DNA of 64,000 nucleotides from NCBI GenBank assembly GCA_932521035.1, contig OW051493.1, positions 1,054,001 to 1,118,000 on the forward strand, written 5' to 3'. This DNA is from Oscheius dolichura. Its lineage: Eukaryota > Nematoda > Chromadorea > Rhabditida > Rhabditidae. The translations under genes and the position numbers were made by a program. Positions 46,704 to 59,700 of this stretch are shown piece after piece. How positions within the stretch are numbered: the first letter of the stretch is position 1; each line of letters begins with the position of its first letter. The notes beneath the pieces were generated by a model, which was not told the DNA's origin, did no database searches, and saw only the letters and a program-made list of their open reading frames with translations.

Positions 46704-47234
46704 GGTTGACGCTTCATAGCAGCCTATATCAACCAACAGATTTGAAACTGGAGAAATAGGCTCCAAAAAACATAAAAGTTTGAAAAAAGTTCAACGAGAA
46801 AATGAACTGGAAATGATAATTTTATCTCGAAAAGCAACGAGAGCGACGTGTTTATTTTACAGCCGGCAGAAAGAATCAGCTGATGGTGAAAGAGAGCAGC
46901 AGGCATTTTTGAACTGACGCCAGGGGGGCAAAAAAACAGGAAATGCAAGAAATTGCCCCTTTCTCTTCAATTTTAACCGGAGTTCTGGGATAATTGATTA
47001 ATTTCTCGATTCAGGAGTTCTATACATACTGCAAAGACCTACATTTATAATACAGACAGTAAAAGCAGCGGCAGTAATTAAATTTCCATACAAAAATTAC
47101 CGGTTTCCGATTTTTATATAGTCTGCGCAGTTTGGCTTATTCCTTTTGAAAATTCAGGTTGTTTCTTTCTTATCCATATAATCTCCATATAAGGTCTGCT
47201 ATTATATGGTCTAGAACTACATTGGACTCAACGC

Positions 47235-47560
47235 CAACCGTCCACTCTCGTTTCTCGGGGCAGACGGGAGTGTCGGTTGTTTGTGTCCGTATCTCGGTCA
47301 TTTCTTTGTCGATTTCAAAAATTCAAAGACCGGGTTGGAGAGCACGAAAAAAAAGATTCTAATGAATTCAGTCACATCTCAACTACTCTGACTAAAAATC
47401 TGTAGCCCCACAAACTTTGACTGGTTCGATATGTTACGTAACGCGACGCGCCCCCAGTGTTTGACCATGTGTGGGCCGCTAAAAGTGTAGTTCCTCCTTT
47501 GCTACAGAACCAACTGAACATATTAATCCGGCTACAGTTTTTATGACAATAATGAGAAGC
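47235..47560 (+). mobile_element. ~220-bp abundant element, long version, copy 9
   Basis: The usual core (gcagacgggagtgtcggttg to ggttcgatatgttacgtaac) is followed by cgcgacgcgcccccagtg and then 'tgaccatgtgtgggccgcta', 'aaagtgtagttcctcctttg', 'ctacagaaccaactgaacat'. The same extra segment adjoins the copy at 63180-63525, so it belongs to a longer version of the element. Confidence 0.75.
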
Positions 47561-47703
47561 GAGATTTTGGGACACATCAATGTTTAGCTGGATCTTTTTA
47601 TTTACTAACACCATCTGAAGCGCAGTCGGTCGAAATTCGCCGAATTGTAAGCAAATTTATTTATTTTTCATGATTTTTATAAAATGAGAATATAATCAGA
47701 GTG

Positions 47704-49408
47704 TCAATTATCGTTGGATGGGGCCTCGAGATCAGTGTAGCAATTATTGAAAGCTTCCTTGACCAGGTCCCATTCGACCTCGTCGACCAATTCTTCTTCT
47801 TCTTTCTGCTCCGTCTCAACTGTAAATTGGTTCTCCTCTTCTTCCAGACAGTCTTCATCTTCTTCTCGTTCAATTTTCTCTGATCCTTCCTCGTTTTCCA
47901 ATACAGAAAAGGCTTCATTCAATTCTTCTTCAGACAGGTCGAATTCATCAGAAGCAGTGGTGTAGAGCTGGTCCATAAGACGCTCTCGGTCTTCTTTCTC
48001 CTCTTCGAGAAGGGCAATATCACGTTGGAGATTGGCAACTGAAAAAGGGGAAAATTTATTTCGGTTACAGTAATCTAGATAACGGAAAGGAGGAGAGATA
48101 GAGCTGTTGCCGAATTTATAAATAGAGCAAACGTATCTACCCATCTAGCGTGAGCCCCCGAGTTGAAATCCGTTTTTATTTTAGTCTACAAGCATTGATA
48201 ATTCATTTTATTTCTTATTATATAGGCTCACTAGCTCTGTTCATGGAATGCCACATCAAGAAACGCCACAGCCAAGCGGTCACAGTTAGACAGCTTCACC
48301 ACTTTTGACTGGCTTTCGCGCTTTTCCCGCATTTTCTTTATGGTGCATATAGATATTACTGTATTACCAAACAACTAACTGGTTTTATCCCTGCGTTGAA
48401 GCTTTCCCGTCAATTTATCAATCGCCTTCTGCATATCTACCATGGTCTCCAATACACCGGTGCTGCTTCTGAACCTCTTCTCCAATTCCAGAGTCAGTAC
48501 TCCAAATTCTTCATGTAGCTTTTCTATCGTACTCTTCTTATCTAAAAATGAGAAAATTATTTAAAAAATAAGGGAATTTTACCCTTCGCTGCCTCTTCCA
48601 AGGCCTTTTCCATCGTAATGGCTTCCAGTTGAAGTCCACCGACCAGATTTTCCAAAAATTCGATTGTGTAACCTTTTTTCGTCGATTCTTCTTGAAGAGA
48701 ATCGACTTCTTTTTGCAGCTCCTCGGTCTTTTTAGTCTTTGCTTCGAGACCTTCCTCCAATTCTTTGATCTTCTTCTCCTGTTGAACATTTTTTCCTTGG
48801 GTCTTGATCAGAACATTTTGGAGCTTTGTTTCAGCTGCGATGAGGTCTTCTTTTAGGCGAGAATCTGAAATAGAGGGGAATTAGTACAGTAATCCGGGGA
48901 ATAGGGCTAATATTTGGAAGAGGAACGATTGTGGGTATAAAATATTCTGTTATAAACCCCCTTGGTAAAATATTGAATTTTACGTTGAAGTGATTTGTAT
49001 AGTAGCTTCAGGTATTTTCAACCGAGTTTATAGTCTATTACCCAAAAAGGGGGTTGCTGCACTTCCGGACATTTTGGGAAACAGTGAAGAAAGCTCTAAC
49101 GAAATCAAAAATCATTGCTGTTCAAAAGGTTATAAAAAAATTGATCAACATCGGTTTGGATCGCTAAAAGTTCATTTTGATCAATTGATCGACCAAATTT
49201 CGATACAACTCATCTTTTCCCGTAAAATCTTCAAGAATAGTACAAAAACTGGCTTACTTTCTTTCTCCAGCTGTCCATTTTCGCTGTATTTCTGTCCCAA
49301 CATGAAGGCCAACGACTCGCAGATGATTCCCCTGGCCGAATACAAATCCTCCATCTTCTCGTCCTTCTCCGGAGCTGCCATCCACTTCTGTAGATCTTGA
49401 GCTTCCAT
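47704..49408 (-). CDS. Acidic coiled-coil protein, family unrecognised
   Basis: Four exons with agreeing phases: 49408-49258, 48864-48583, 48541-48380, 48038-47704 (309 residues). Nearly the whole chain is predicted coiled coil (KEDLIAAETKLQNVLIKTQ, KIKELEEGLEAKTKKTEELQ, STIEKLHEEFGVLTLELEKR, ANLQRDIALLEEEKEDRERL). An acidic C-terminal third (EEDEDCLEEEENQF, EQKEEEELVDEVEWDLV) follows. No signal peptide or membrane segment is present, so it is probably cytosolic or nuclear. It lies about 1 kb upstream of the SDYEII gene on the same strand, too far for a typical worm operon spacing. An aataaa-like 3' signal lies near 47655-47665. Confidence 0.85.
48281..48294 (+). repeat. Single CACAGTTAGACAG motif in intron
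   Basis: Same 13-mer as the cluster at 9320-9646 and the inverted pair at 60863-60919. Here it stands alone, within the intron 48379-48039. Confidence 0.5.
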
Positions 49409-51609
49409 TTTTGTTCTATAATAATATTCTAATAAAAGACAGATAAAAATAAGAGATAGACAGAGGGGGAACGGGATCGGAGATGGTTATCTGACAAGTG
49501 TGACAAGCTAAGCTAAGCTAAAGCTATTCTACCTGGCCGGATCGCTTTCTTCTTCCTATTTTAGCTTTCCACGCGTTCCTTTTTAGAAGGAAAGCTGCTT
49601 TTCTTTTGGATGTTTCCTCTTGTTTATGAATATGACTTCCAAATTTGGGAGTCACTCTGAAGAAGAACGTTGAGGGAAAATGAATTTTCATAAAGCGTGG
49701 TTTGAAAAAAGGAGAGATGTTAGAACTACAATAGCTTTTGCTTCAGCGGTTTTGATGATAAATATTCGACTCTATTTTGGTAATCTTCTCAATTTTTAAT
49801 GTTTCATTTCTCGATGCGAGCTCGCTTTTACCTAAATACACGGTGGAAACTGCCTTCTTTGTGGAAAAACAATTCTTCCGTCACAATAGAGTGAAGCGAT
49901 TTTTTTCCTTTTAATGTAGTGACTACAATATAAAATTTGACAAATCGTCTCTTTTCTATTCTGTAGAGACGTTTTGATAATGATTGATTCACCATCCCTT
50001 TCTGGTTCATAGTCCATCCATCCCCTTTGTATCTTTTCGTCATGTCCTGCTGCTCTCCGCCTTATCACCCCCGTCTGATAGAGTGCAACCACAATTTATT
50101 CTGCTCCTTGGTCTTATTCTAACCAATTTTCTTCCTTTTACCCTTTATTTCTGTTCCAATTCACGTTTCTAACTTATCCAAAAGTAGGAAAACGTAAAAC
50201 TGCGGGGAAACGTAACATAGGGATGACTAAACGTCGTCTCGATTGTTTGTCGCCGGCTGGGAGACGTTTTGAATCATCTCCTGATATTATTCATCATGTT
50301 TCGGCCACACTTTATCAATATTTTACAATTTTGGAAATTTTGCTTCCAATATAGTTAATTTCTTGCCCTTTCCAATCTGCATTTATATTTTCATGGAATT
50401 TTTTTTCACAGATTTGGATATCATTTATTCCTCACTGAAAATTTGACTATGTTTTTGGGTTACTGTAACTCTATTTCATTTTTTTTGCTGAAAAAATGGT
50501 TTCAAAACCTGGTTATAATGCCCATTTCTCCGAGAACTGCACTGGAGTAGATATAATCAGTCTGTAAAAATCGAATAGGAATCTTTTCCTTTGAAAATCC
50601 CCGTCATATTTGCAGGTGGGATGTAATAATCCCAACTGAGTAAATATCCGTCCTATTCATCACTTTTATTGACAGCGATGACCATAACATCAACGTTTCA
50701 CAGTCTCTTCTCGTTTATAAACTAGGAAATTGGGAATTCCCGATTCGAAATTCTTCTAATCGATAGGAGATATCCTCCTCTTATAAGTAGGAAAAGTGAA
50801 ATACTGTTAATTTTTATTTGTTGTGACCAAAGTACTAATATTTTGGTGCTTACAGACTGCACTTCATATACTGCGCGGAAGTTTTAGACTTTATCCTTTT
50901 CGTATAAACTGGACTCAACAACTTTATCTCGCTTCGTAAGCGGGTAATGTCGTCTTCCAATCAAATCTAGATCAAAAACGCCGCCAGTTGATTACTATTT
51001 TTCCTGGCAGGCGTGGTACTTCTATTTTTGGCTTTTTATGGTTTTGCTATCTGTATAAAATACCAATAATTTCATCGTTTGTAGTATATAGTATAGAAAC
51101 CACCATTTTTATGGAAGGCGCTCTGTTATGAGTTGTCCAAGGCTCAACACTTCATTTTCCTTCGTATTTTGAGAGAAAGAAAACAAGAATAGAAAATTCT
51201 CGAAGAAAATTAGGAACAAAAAATTTCAGTTTCATCCGTTTCTGATAAACTGATCGTATGAATTGCTCTCCGTTGTTTTGAACCAGAGATTTCATGCCAT
51301 TTACCATCTGAAATTGAGTGAAGAAAGCCGTTTGACGTCCTAATTTTAGGTGTGAGCGAATATTCAAAAGCTCGATGGTAGAAAGCACATTTTTAAGGCA
51401 TTTCCAGCTCAATATAATCTTTATTCACGTCAGACACATCACTTTTCTCTAATTCACTATTTTATGTAAGCCTTATAGCACAGGAGCACGTTTTACCGTC
51501 ATTATGACGATGCCTGAGCCCTTCAGACCCGAAAATATCCAGATTCTCGTCATTTTTGTATACTAATAGGAAGTATTCGGTGAAAATGAGAGCAAATTGA
51601 GTGTCTCGG

Positions 51610-51752
51610 TCCCTGATAGTCCGATCCCCTGCACCCGTAAAGTCTCGGCAGGAGGATCAGCTTTATTCAAAACTGTTACAAAGTTGTGACGCCTTTTATA
51701 AATTTGTCTTGCCGGGACTTTACGGCTGCAGGGGAGCGGACTATCGAGGACC
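51610..51752. mobile_element. MITE-like hairpin, CCGATCCCC family
   Basis: ccctgatagtccgatcccct then gcacccgtaaagtctcggca at the left pairs with tgccgggactttacggctgc-aggggagcggactatcgagg at the right. The loop contains gttgtgacgccttttataaa. Confidence 0.8.
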
Positions 51753-52287
51753 GAGTCTTGAATTCATCCCACGACTGCAGACTGTTTACAAAGCGTTTTT
51801 TTTTTAATAATAAGCGTACTTATTTATTCTCCAAAATTACTGTACTGGATTGGTCAAGCCCATTGAACATAAAGCAACTAGTCATTCTCATATAAGAACG
51901 ATGAAACGAGAGAATTATGTCTTCCTGTCACTTTCTCTCTTCATCTTTTCTTCGGGTTGTATGCATTGCTGAATCACATGGTAAAGGGGAGGGGGGCAGG
52001 CAGGAAGGGAGGGGGACGACTACGACGGCTACGAGGGGACCCGCATAAGCAAATAATAGAATAGATTCCAGGCGGCGTCGCTTTCCCGGCTGGCGGCCTC
52101 TTCCCGTGTCTGTTGTTTCGTTCCGGGACTTATCTGCCGCTTATCTGTTTGCTTCTCGGCGAGTAGAAATTGTAAACACTCAAAAATTTTGAAAAAAAGG
52201 CAGATTGTGGGAATTAGAGCAAAACACTATATATTCACCCATTGAAACAGCCAAAATTCAGAATTCCCACGTTTTCGGCTCATTCCT

Positions 52288-52404
52288 CAATAGTCCGATC
52301 TCCTGCACCCGTAAAGTCTCGGCAGCAAAAAGCTATAAAGGCGTGACAGTTTTGAATAAAAATGATCCAACTGCCGAGACTTTACGGGTGCAGGGGATCG
52401 GATT
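52288..52404. mobile_element. MITE-like hairpin, CCGATCCCC family
   Basis: tagtccgatctcctgcaccc, gtaaagtctcggca at the left and tgccgagactttacgggtgc-aggggatcgga at the right. The loop carries ctataaaggcgtgacagttt. This and the 18936 copy have the best-matched arms. Confidence 0.85.
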
Positions 52405-53748
52405 TTTTTTGAGGAACACGCCGTTCTTTCAGTTTTTTCCCCTTCCTGCCATTCTTTTGTCTCCAAGTGAATAGAAAAGACCAAAAGACGGCATTTTTGG
52501 CGGTTGATGTGTTTATGCCATTCTCTGTTTCCTGGACCAGGGCGCCATTCTCCCCCTCCCTCCCCTGCCGGTGGTGTTTTGAATTTGCAATGGCAACAGA
52601 CTCCCTCTGCCCGACAACACATAACCCCCCGATTGTTGACTCTTTTCCAACGTTCTCTCACTATAGAACCAGTTCTTTTCAAACGAAAATTTTTAACTGG
52701 GCAGGTTTGTTTATGGAAAGTTTTCCGAGTACTCATGAGAATTTGGCCGTTTTCCGCCCGTTTCCGAATATTTTGAGGTTCCAATCGACACTCTCCGATA
52801 CATTACGGGAATTCTAAATCGAACCCTTTTCAATTCACCGAAACAAGAAAAATTTCGAAATATTTCGACCAACCTATAGATATACCAGTTTTCTTTGCTC
52901 TACATTAGGAGAGTTCGTATTAGTCGTACAAATTTCAATTTGGAAGAACTTTTATGTTGTGCTACTTTTACTTATTGGCTATCTATCTCCTGCAATTGCT
53001 AGGTAATCGGGTTTGTTGTTTTTTTAGAAAATTGGCAATGATGGTTTTTATCTTTTTTCTTGCCAAATTTTCGGGGTTTGGAAATTTTACTACTTTCCTG
53101 CTATTACGGTTACATTTATTCCTTCTACATTCTATTCACTAATGTCAAATGCTTTCATAAACCTGGAAATCGTGTTCTTTACTCGATTCTCTTTTTATTT
53201 TGTCATTTCAGCTGGGCTTCATAAAGAAGAGGAGGGTTTTTTGGATTATTGTTCTCGTGTTGAATTGAAATGTGAAAAAAATGCTGGTTTTGTTTAGATT
53301 TTACGGTCCAAATGTTTTCGAATGAGCATCGCAAGCTCTGTTTTCAATCTTTTATACTTTATTTGAAGATTGTATAAATTGGAGAATATCTTCCCATTCT
53401 ATTCGTCCCAATCTATATTCATGTTTTGGACCACCCGACAATTCAAATGACCAGAAATTCTGAATTGTCAAGTTGCACTCCCTCTCTTCCCCCCTTATTG
53501 CGTGTTCAGAGTTTGTTTACGCGCGGTAGGGCATCGATCTTGGTTGTCTCGCTCCACTCTCTCGGCTGTTTTTGTTTATCTCTTTGCAGCCCCTGCCCTC
53601 TCCCTTCCCATTCCTCTTTGCCCCCCGTCACCTGCTCCTCCTGGCCGCTACTTCAAACCAATGTTGCCATCCTTCTCCCACTACCGGTCATCTTCCCTTC
53701 GCCGTCATTTTTCCTCTCTAAAATGACCTTAATCGATGGCATTTCACT

Positions 53749-53755
53749 TCTCCAG
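53749..53755 (+). promoter_or_regulatory. Possible trans-splice acceptor for PIGW
   Basis: tctccag followed by gaa and the ATG at 53759. A pyrimidine-rich stretch of more than 200 bp lies upstream. It supports the chosen start. Confidence 0.45.
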
Positions 53756-53758
53756 GAA

Positions 53759-56700
53759 ATGGACAACAAAACATTCGTCGTTAGAGCCAGAAACCCGCAG
53801 GATTTGGTCGGAGGAGCACCACAAATTGAGGTAAGCTCAAATAAATTGCCAGGGCACGTCAATCATCAAAAAATGCTTCCCCTTCCTAATAAAGCCAAAT
53901 TGAAAGTTTTGGAAAATAATTCCGTTTTTCCTTTTCAGGTCTTTTCCAATCATTTTTGCAATTCTTTGATGTTTTGAAGGATTTTTTATAATATGAAACG
54001 CCGTTTCCTCAATAGCGTATGACTCAATCGTGGTTCACTAACTAACAAATGTAAAAATTAGCTAATTTTATCAGTTCAGCCGACCAAAAAAGTTGTTTCA
54101 ATATCGCTATAAGTGAACCTAGATTGGATGTTGCGCATTTGGGTTCTCGCGCTGATTTTTTGCAATTTTTTCATTGTTCTGAATGGATTTTATAATCTAG
54201 CGGTTCGTTCAACTTTCAGTGGACCTTTATCCGTTGTTAAGTGTTCTTTTTCGTTTCAAATTGCCTTTTCATCAATCCAGAGCAGACCAGCATGCAAATT
54301 TTTACCTTTCCCAGCCATTTTTGCAATTCTTTGATGTTTTGAACTGGGTTTATAATCTACAAGGCCGTTTGTTCAGTATTATTAGCGTTAGTAAAGCTTG
54401 ATTGACCATAAAATGTAAAAACTGGCTAATTTTATAAGTGCAGCCCAAAAAAAAACCAAAAAAGCTGTTTCAATATCGCTATAAGTGAACCTGGGCTGCG
54501 TATTATTTATTCTAGTCAGCTTTTTTTTTCGAATTTTTCGAAATTCTTCGTTGTTTTGAACGGATTTTATAATTTCGAAGGCCACTTGATCCTTACTATG
54601 TTCCCGTCAAGCGGTTCCTGTAAAGAAGTGTTGCCTTTCGGTTCAAATCGTTTTTTTTATAAATGCAGAGTAGCACAGCATTACTGGACGCATAGAACAA
54701 AGTAGTCATCGCATATTCAGGCCTAGTTCATGTACTACCTCTGTAAAAGTTTTCGTTGTTTTGAATTCGCTTTATCACTTTGAAGGTCATTTGACTTGAA
54801 TTTGACTCTTCTCTATATTGGCTTGCCATAAATAAGTCCTCTCTTTCGTTTCAAATCGCCTTTTTAATCCAGAGCAATGCACCACCAACCACCAAATCGA
54901 GAAAGAGCATGAGAATTTCAACCTTTCCCAGCCATTTTTGCAATTCTTTGATGTTTTGAGCTGGGTTTATAAGTTTATAATCTAAAAGACGGTTCGTTCA
55001 GAACTATCTCCTGTATAACTACTCCGTTGACCCTAAAATGTTAAATTTGGCTAATTTTATCCGTTCAGCCGGCCAAAAAGTTGTTTCAATATCGCAATAA
55101 GCGAATTTGCCATAAAAGAGTGTTGATTCCATGCTAAATTCTTAGATTTCCTGAAATTTTGTATTGCTTTGAATGAATTTTATAACCTGGCAGTTCATTC
55201 AATTTCGATTGAATATTTTTATGGGCAAATCGGCAATAAATTAGTGTTCGCTTTCGTTTCAACTGGTCTTTCTATAATACTGCCTACATACAGTTCCAGT
55301 ACTGTAATTCTGGTTTATCACCCATTTCCTGCAAAACACTAAATTTTGTTCAAAAGCTTCGTGATTTACAATAGTTTGGAGCGTCTATTCATAGTTTGAG
55401 AGGAGTTTGCAGTCGAAATCGGAAGGTCGGGCAGAAATGGAAGGTTACCGGTCTTTATAAGGTCCAATTGCAGCCAAAAAGTGAACTTTAAAGGAACCGT
55501 CAGGGACCTTGGCGGGTTACTGTAGCGGTTGAAAACGGCAAAGCGAAATTGACATTTTCACAAAAAACTGAAAGGATCATTCGAAAGAGCGTGAAAAACT
55601 ACGTCGAATAAGCTAGTTTTCAGCTAATTTCTTATTTTCTGTGGTAGATATTTTCATAAAACAAAAATGCTTTGGAGACAGTCGCTTCGGGACCACTGTC
55701 CCCCGGGGACTAGGTCCCTGACTGTTCCTTTAGCCATTTTCTCTCCAGGAGCCGGAAGCAATTGGTCGGCCCTTTTCCTCCAAATTTACTTCCTCCTAAA
55801 GACGCGCAAATGTTTCACTGAAGCCCTTGTATAAGACTAAAAATGGTCGAAATGTTATTTGATCGTAGTTTTTTTCCAGCTCTACCTCCTGCAAACAGTA
55901 ATGATTCTATGTATGCTCTTCCGGAACCTGTCCTTTCCTCTAATCTTCTCCGGTAAACGTTTCATCGGGTCTGCTAAATTATTCTGGTCAGTTTTGTTAT
56001 CAAAATGGAAAAAAAAGAAAGCGAAAGTTTTTCAGGTTAAAATTTCTATTGGACTATATGTTCGTCGTGGCGCCGGGAGTGTTGTCAATGACCGTCCTCG
56101 GCTATAGTTTGGATCTTTTTGCAATTGTCTTGATCATCTGTAATCTACTCTTATTGGTGAGTTATTTATCGGATTTTTTGGGGTTTTGTGGAAGAATTAT
56201 AACCTTTTTTGTACTCAAAATATAATCTGTCTCTGCCTGTGCCAATTGATAAAATTCTTTGTTTCCCAAACAATTCATAACAGCTGCGCTTTTTACCGCA
56301 GCTTTTTACCGCAGGACTTTTTACTACATACGAGTTTTTTCCATTCCAACTTTATGATTTTTTGTATTTGCTCAAAAAGAATTATCCAATTAGACTTTTC
56401 TGATAAGTGAAAGTGGAAAAATTTGAGAAAAATGATAGAAATTCCGATTTTTGGTCGATTTACTCCGAATTTTCCATGATTTTCTGAAATATCCGTTCAT
56501 TTTCCGCTAACGGATTTATGGTTACTGTAAGAATTATCAATTTTGCTCTATGGGGTCCTGTAACGAATTTACCCGAGAAATTTGAGCCAAAAAAAGGTGT
56601 TTTATGCCTAATTTCGTCTTTTTCTTTATTTATTTCTTCAAAAAATCTTTATAAATCTTAATTTCTTGAAATAACGAACAATTTGCTTCAATATTTCCAT

Positions 56701-59700
56701 AAAAGAGGCCTTTTCATTAAATTCCACTTCCACTGCCACACAAGCGAAGAATCCTCTCAATTTTCCTGAGATAATAACCCTGATCCAATCCCTCGAAATT
56801 ATCAATTGTACGGTGATCAAAATTTGAGTTTTTTTTGCCGTTTACTTTTTCATGTTTCCTTTATAAAAACTTTTCTTTCAACACAGTATTCATGCTTGTC
56901 GGATGACTGAAATAAAACAAATTTCCTGGGACCCTCCACTTTTTCTTGTCAAATATTGAGACAAGAAGGCGTACAGTTCATTTTCTGATGTTTTGCTGCT
57001 GCCATATAAATATTTCTGGGCCTAGGGCAATGGTTTTTCTTGTACTGTAGTAGTCCCTTCTCATTTTTCAAACGTTTTCCTGAATTTTCAAAAATTTCTT
57101 GAAATAACGAACAAATTGTTTCAATATTTTCATAAAATGGGCCTTTCATTCAATTCTGCTAACTTTCCTACACATAAAAAATCCTTCCTACTTTCCAGAT
57201 AATAGCCCTGATCCAATTCCTCGCCTCCAAGCAGACCCTCCACCTCCAGGAGGTTCTAAACTGTCACATTGACGAAACCTTCCATCCGACTTCGTTCCTT
57301 ACCGTATTTCGGTACCGTAATCCATAATTTTCTCTATTTTAAGCCAATTTTTAGAGGTTCAATGCTGGTTCAAATAGGCGTAGCCATTTTAGCCGTTGAT
57401 TTCCAAGTCTTTCCCAATAAATTCGCCAAAACAAGTAAGTTTATGGGTCCAAACTGGAGGGGAAATGGGATATTTTCCAGTTCATTACGGCCACAGCGTG
57501 ATGGACATCGGAGTGGCGGCGTGTATAATTGCTGACGGGTTGGCGTCGAAATTGAAGCGATTCCGGAAGAAAAGGGAACCGAAAACTAGGTAAGAGAACA
57601 TTATGTTTTGTCCAAAAAGCATGAAAAAGTGGAAGGCAGGCCTAATGAAGTCACAGTAAAACATAAGAACAACAGGAAATTTCAAAGTACTGACGGCCGC
57701 GAGTCAAAGTTTGTGGGGCTACAGATTGTTTTCCCGGGGCGGTTGAGATGTGACTGTGTTCATTAGAATCGCCTTGGAGAGTTATTACGTTACGGTTGAG
57801 CTGTCAGCTGGATCGGTTATGGAGTTGCCAGAGAGGGTGGGAGCTGCTCGGGCCTGGAAACAGGGGATTGGAGGGATTTCTGGGAGAGGAAATAGGAGGC
57901 AGAGGGAGAGATTTGAGGACAGTAAATGACTAAAATAGGTTATACCAGCTCTATTTAGATCCATAAGGAAACAGAGGCTATTCCTGTGTGGGTTCTCTGT
58001 TTTCAACAACAACTAACAGTTGCAACCAGTGCTCGTGATTACAAGGATTGTTTTCTTTCTTTTCCATATATGAGCAAACGCCCGGGCATTCTTTTTGGGG
58101 CTCCCCGCGTTACGTGACATATCCTCCGGTCAAAGTATGTGGGGCTACAGATTCTATTGTCGGGGTGGTTGAGAAGTGACTGGGGTCATTAGAATCGTCT
58201 TTTCGTGCTCTCCAACTAAGTCTTTTAATTTTTTTAAATCGGCCAAGAAATGACCGAGATACGGACACAAACACCCAACACTCCCGTCTAAGCCCAAAAA
58301 CGGGGGCGGGCCTGAAATTGAGCGTTTTGCCCATGGGCGTCCTGCTTCCGAAAACTGAAAAATTCTCCTACCTTCCCTCTTACTGTATCCAATTGTGCCT
58401 TCCAAAAAGTCTTATATGCTCTCTAGAAGCCTTCTAGATCAACGAGTTTTACCTAATTTTAGAGAAAACCTAAACAATAGCAAGGGAATGTGACAAGTTC
58501 CCTAGAAAGCTGCTGGGTTCATTTTTCCGAATGTTCTGAAACCAGCATATAATTCTCCATATCCATTAAATTATAGAAAACCTCATTCTTTTCAGAACTT
58601 CCTGGAGTTTTCTCCTCTCCTCTCGTGTCATTCTCCCAGCCTTGGGATTTCTTCGGATCTTCTTCCTTTGGGCCTTTTCCTATGGTCATTCGTCTCTGGA
58701 ATATGGAGTCCATTGGAATTTCTTCTTCACTCTAGCCGTTATTGATGTGAGTTGTAGGTGGAAAATAGGATACCGTATATATTACTTTTGGAAAAACAAG
58801 GGTAAAAATAAATAGTCACCCTGAAACAGAAAAATATAGATCCATTTCAGATAGTTGCCCGATTGATACCGTCCTCGTATCCTATCTGGATGTCCATAAT
58901 TTTTGGGATTCTTCATGTTTTCCTACTGGCTGATGGACGAGAGGTACAGTATACCGTGATTTCTGATAAAAATTACCTTTCGAATTAATTTTAAGCACGA
59001 ATAGGCGGCTATTCGGGTGATTACGGTATAGAAAGACTAGTCAAGAAAGGGAGTACAAAAGTAAAAAGTTGGGATTAGAAAAAGTAGAAATGAAACGAAT
59101 TGAAATTTCCCGAAAATTTCATTTTCACAACTGAAAAATGAGCATAAAATGAGGAATTTTACGGGCTACAATATCTCAAATAGGGCAAAATTCAAGGAAC
59201 AACAATTAGCGTAAAATCCTCTAATAGACACCCCACCCCTCCGTAAGCGCGCTCCGTTAAAATGCTCTATCTATCTAACCGACTTTGAGAGCCAATTACT
59301 CCGTTGTTTATGGTTTTGCTTCGGTTTTTCATTTTGTAATGCAACATATAGCAGATGGAGCATTTTAACAGGGCGCGCTTACGGAGAGAGAGAGAGAGAG
59401 AGAGGGCTCTATTACAAGTTTTACGGTATTTTAATTGGCTTCGTTTTTTTTTTTGAAATTTTATTTTTCGATCAGGCTATTTGAATTAGGAAATTATATC
59501 CTCACCAATAGGTATTCATCTAACATATGAAATGTTGACAATTTTCAGATGTGGATTCTGGTTGGCAATAATCCCCGAGACAATCTGATCCTGGCCAATA
59601 TCGAGGGAATTTCTTCCCTTACCGGATATATCTGTATGTATTATGCAGCCGCCGCTGTAGGATCTCTTATCTCAAAAACTACGTGAGTTATTTCCTCCTC

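Larger units (their letters stand above)
49409..53758. other. Divergent intergenic region, no gene supported
   Basis: It separates the coiled-coil gene (-) from PIGW (+). Two CCGATCCCC hairpins (51610, 52288) are the only clear features. A purine-rich tract lies at about 51980-52020 and a pyrimidine-rich region at 53480-53700 just before PIGW, likely its promoter or outron. The open frame of 183 codons from 53426 is proline/serine-rich by composition and overlaps the PIGW start in the same frame, but lacks support as coding. Confidence 0.5.

Noticed and set aside
53426..53758. Upstream in-frame extension of the PIGW ORF
   Set aside because: Pro/Ser/Cys-rich pyrimidine-tract translation with no family resemblance; an acceptor-like tctccag lies just before the chosen start.
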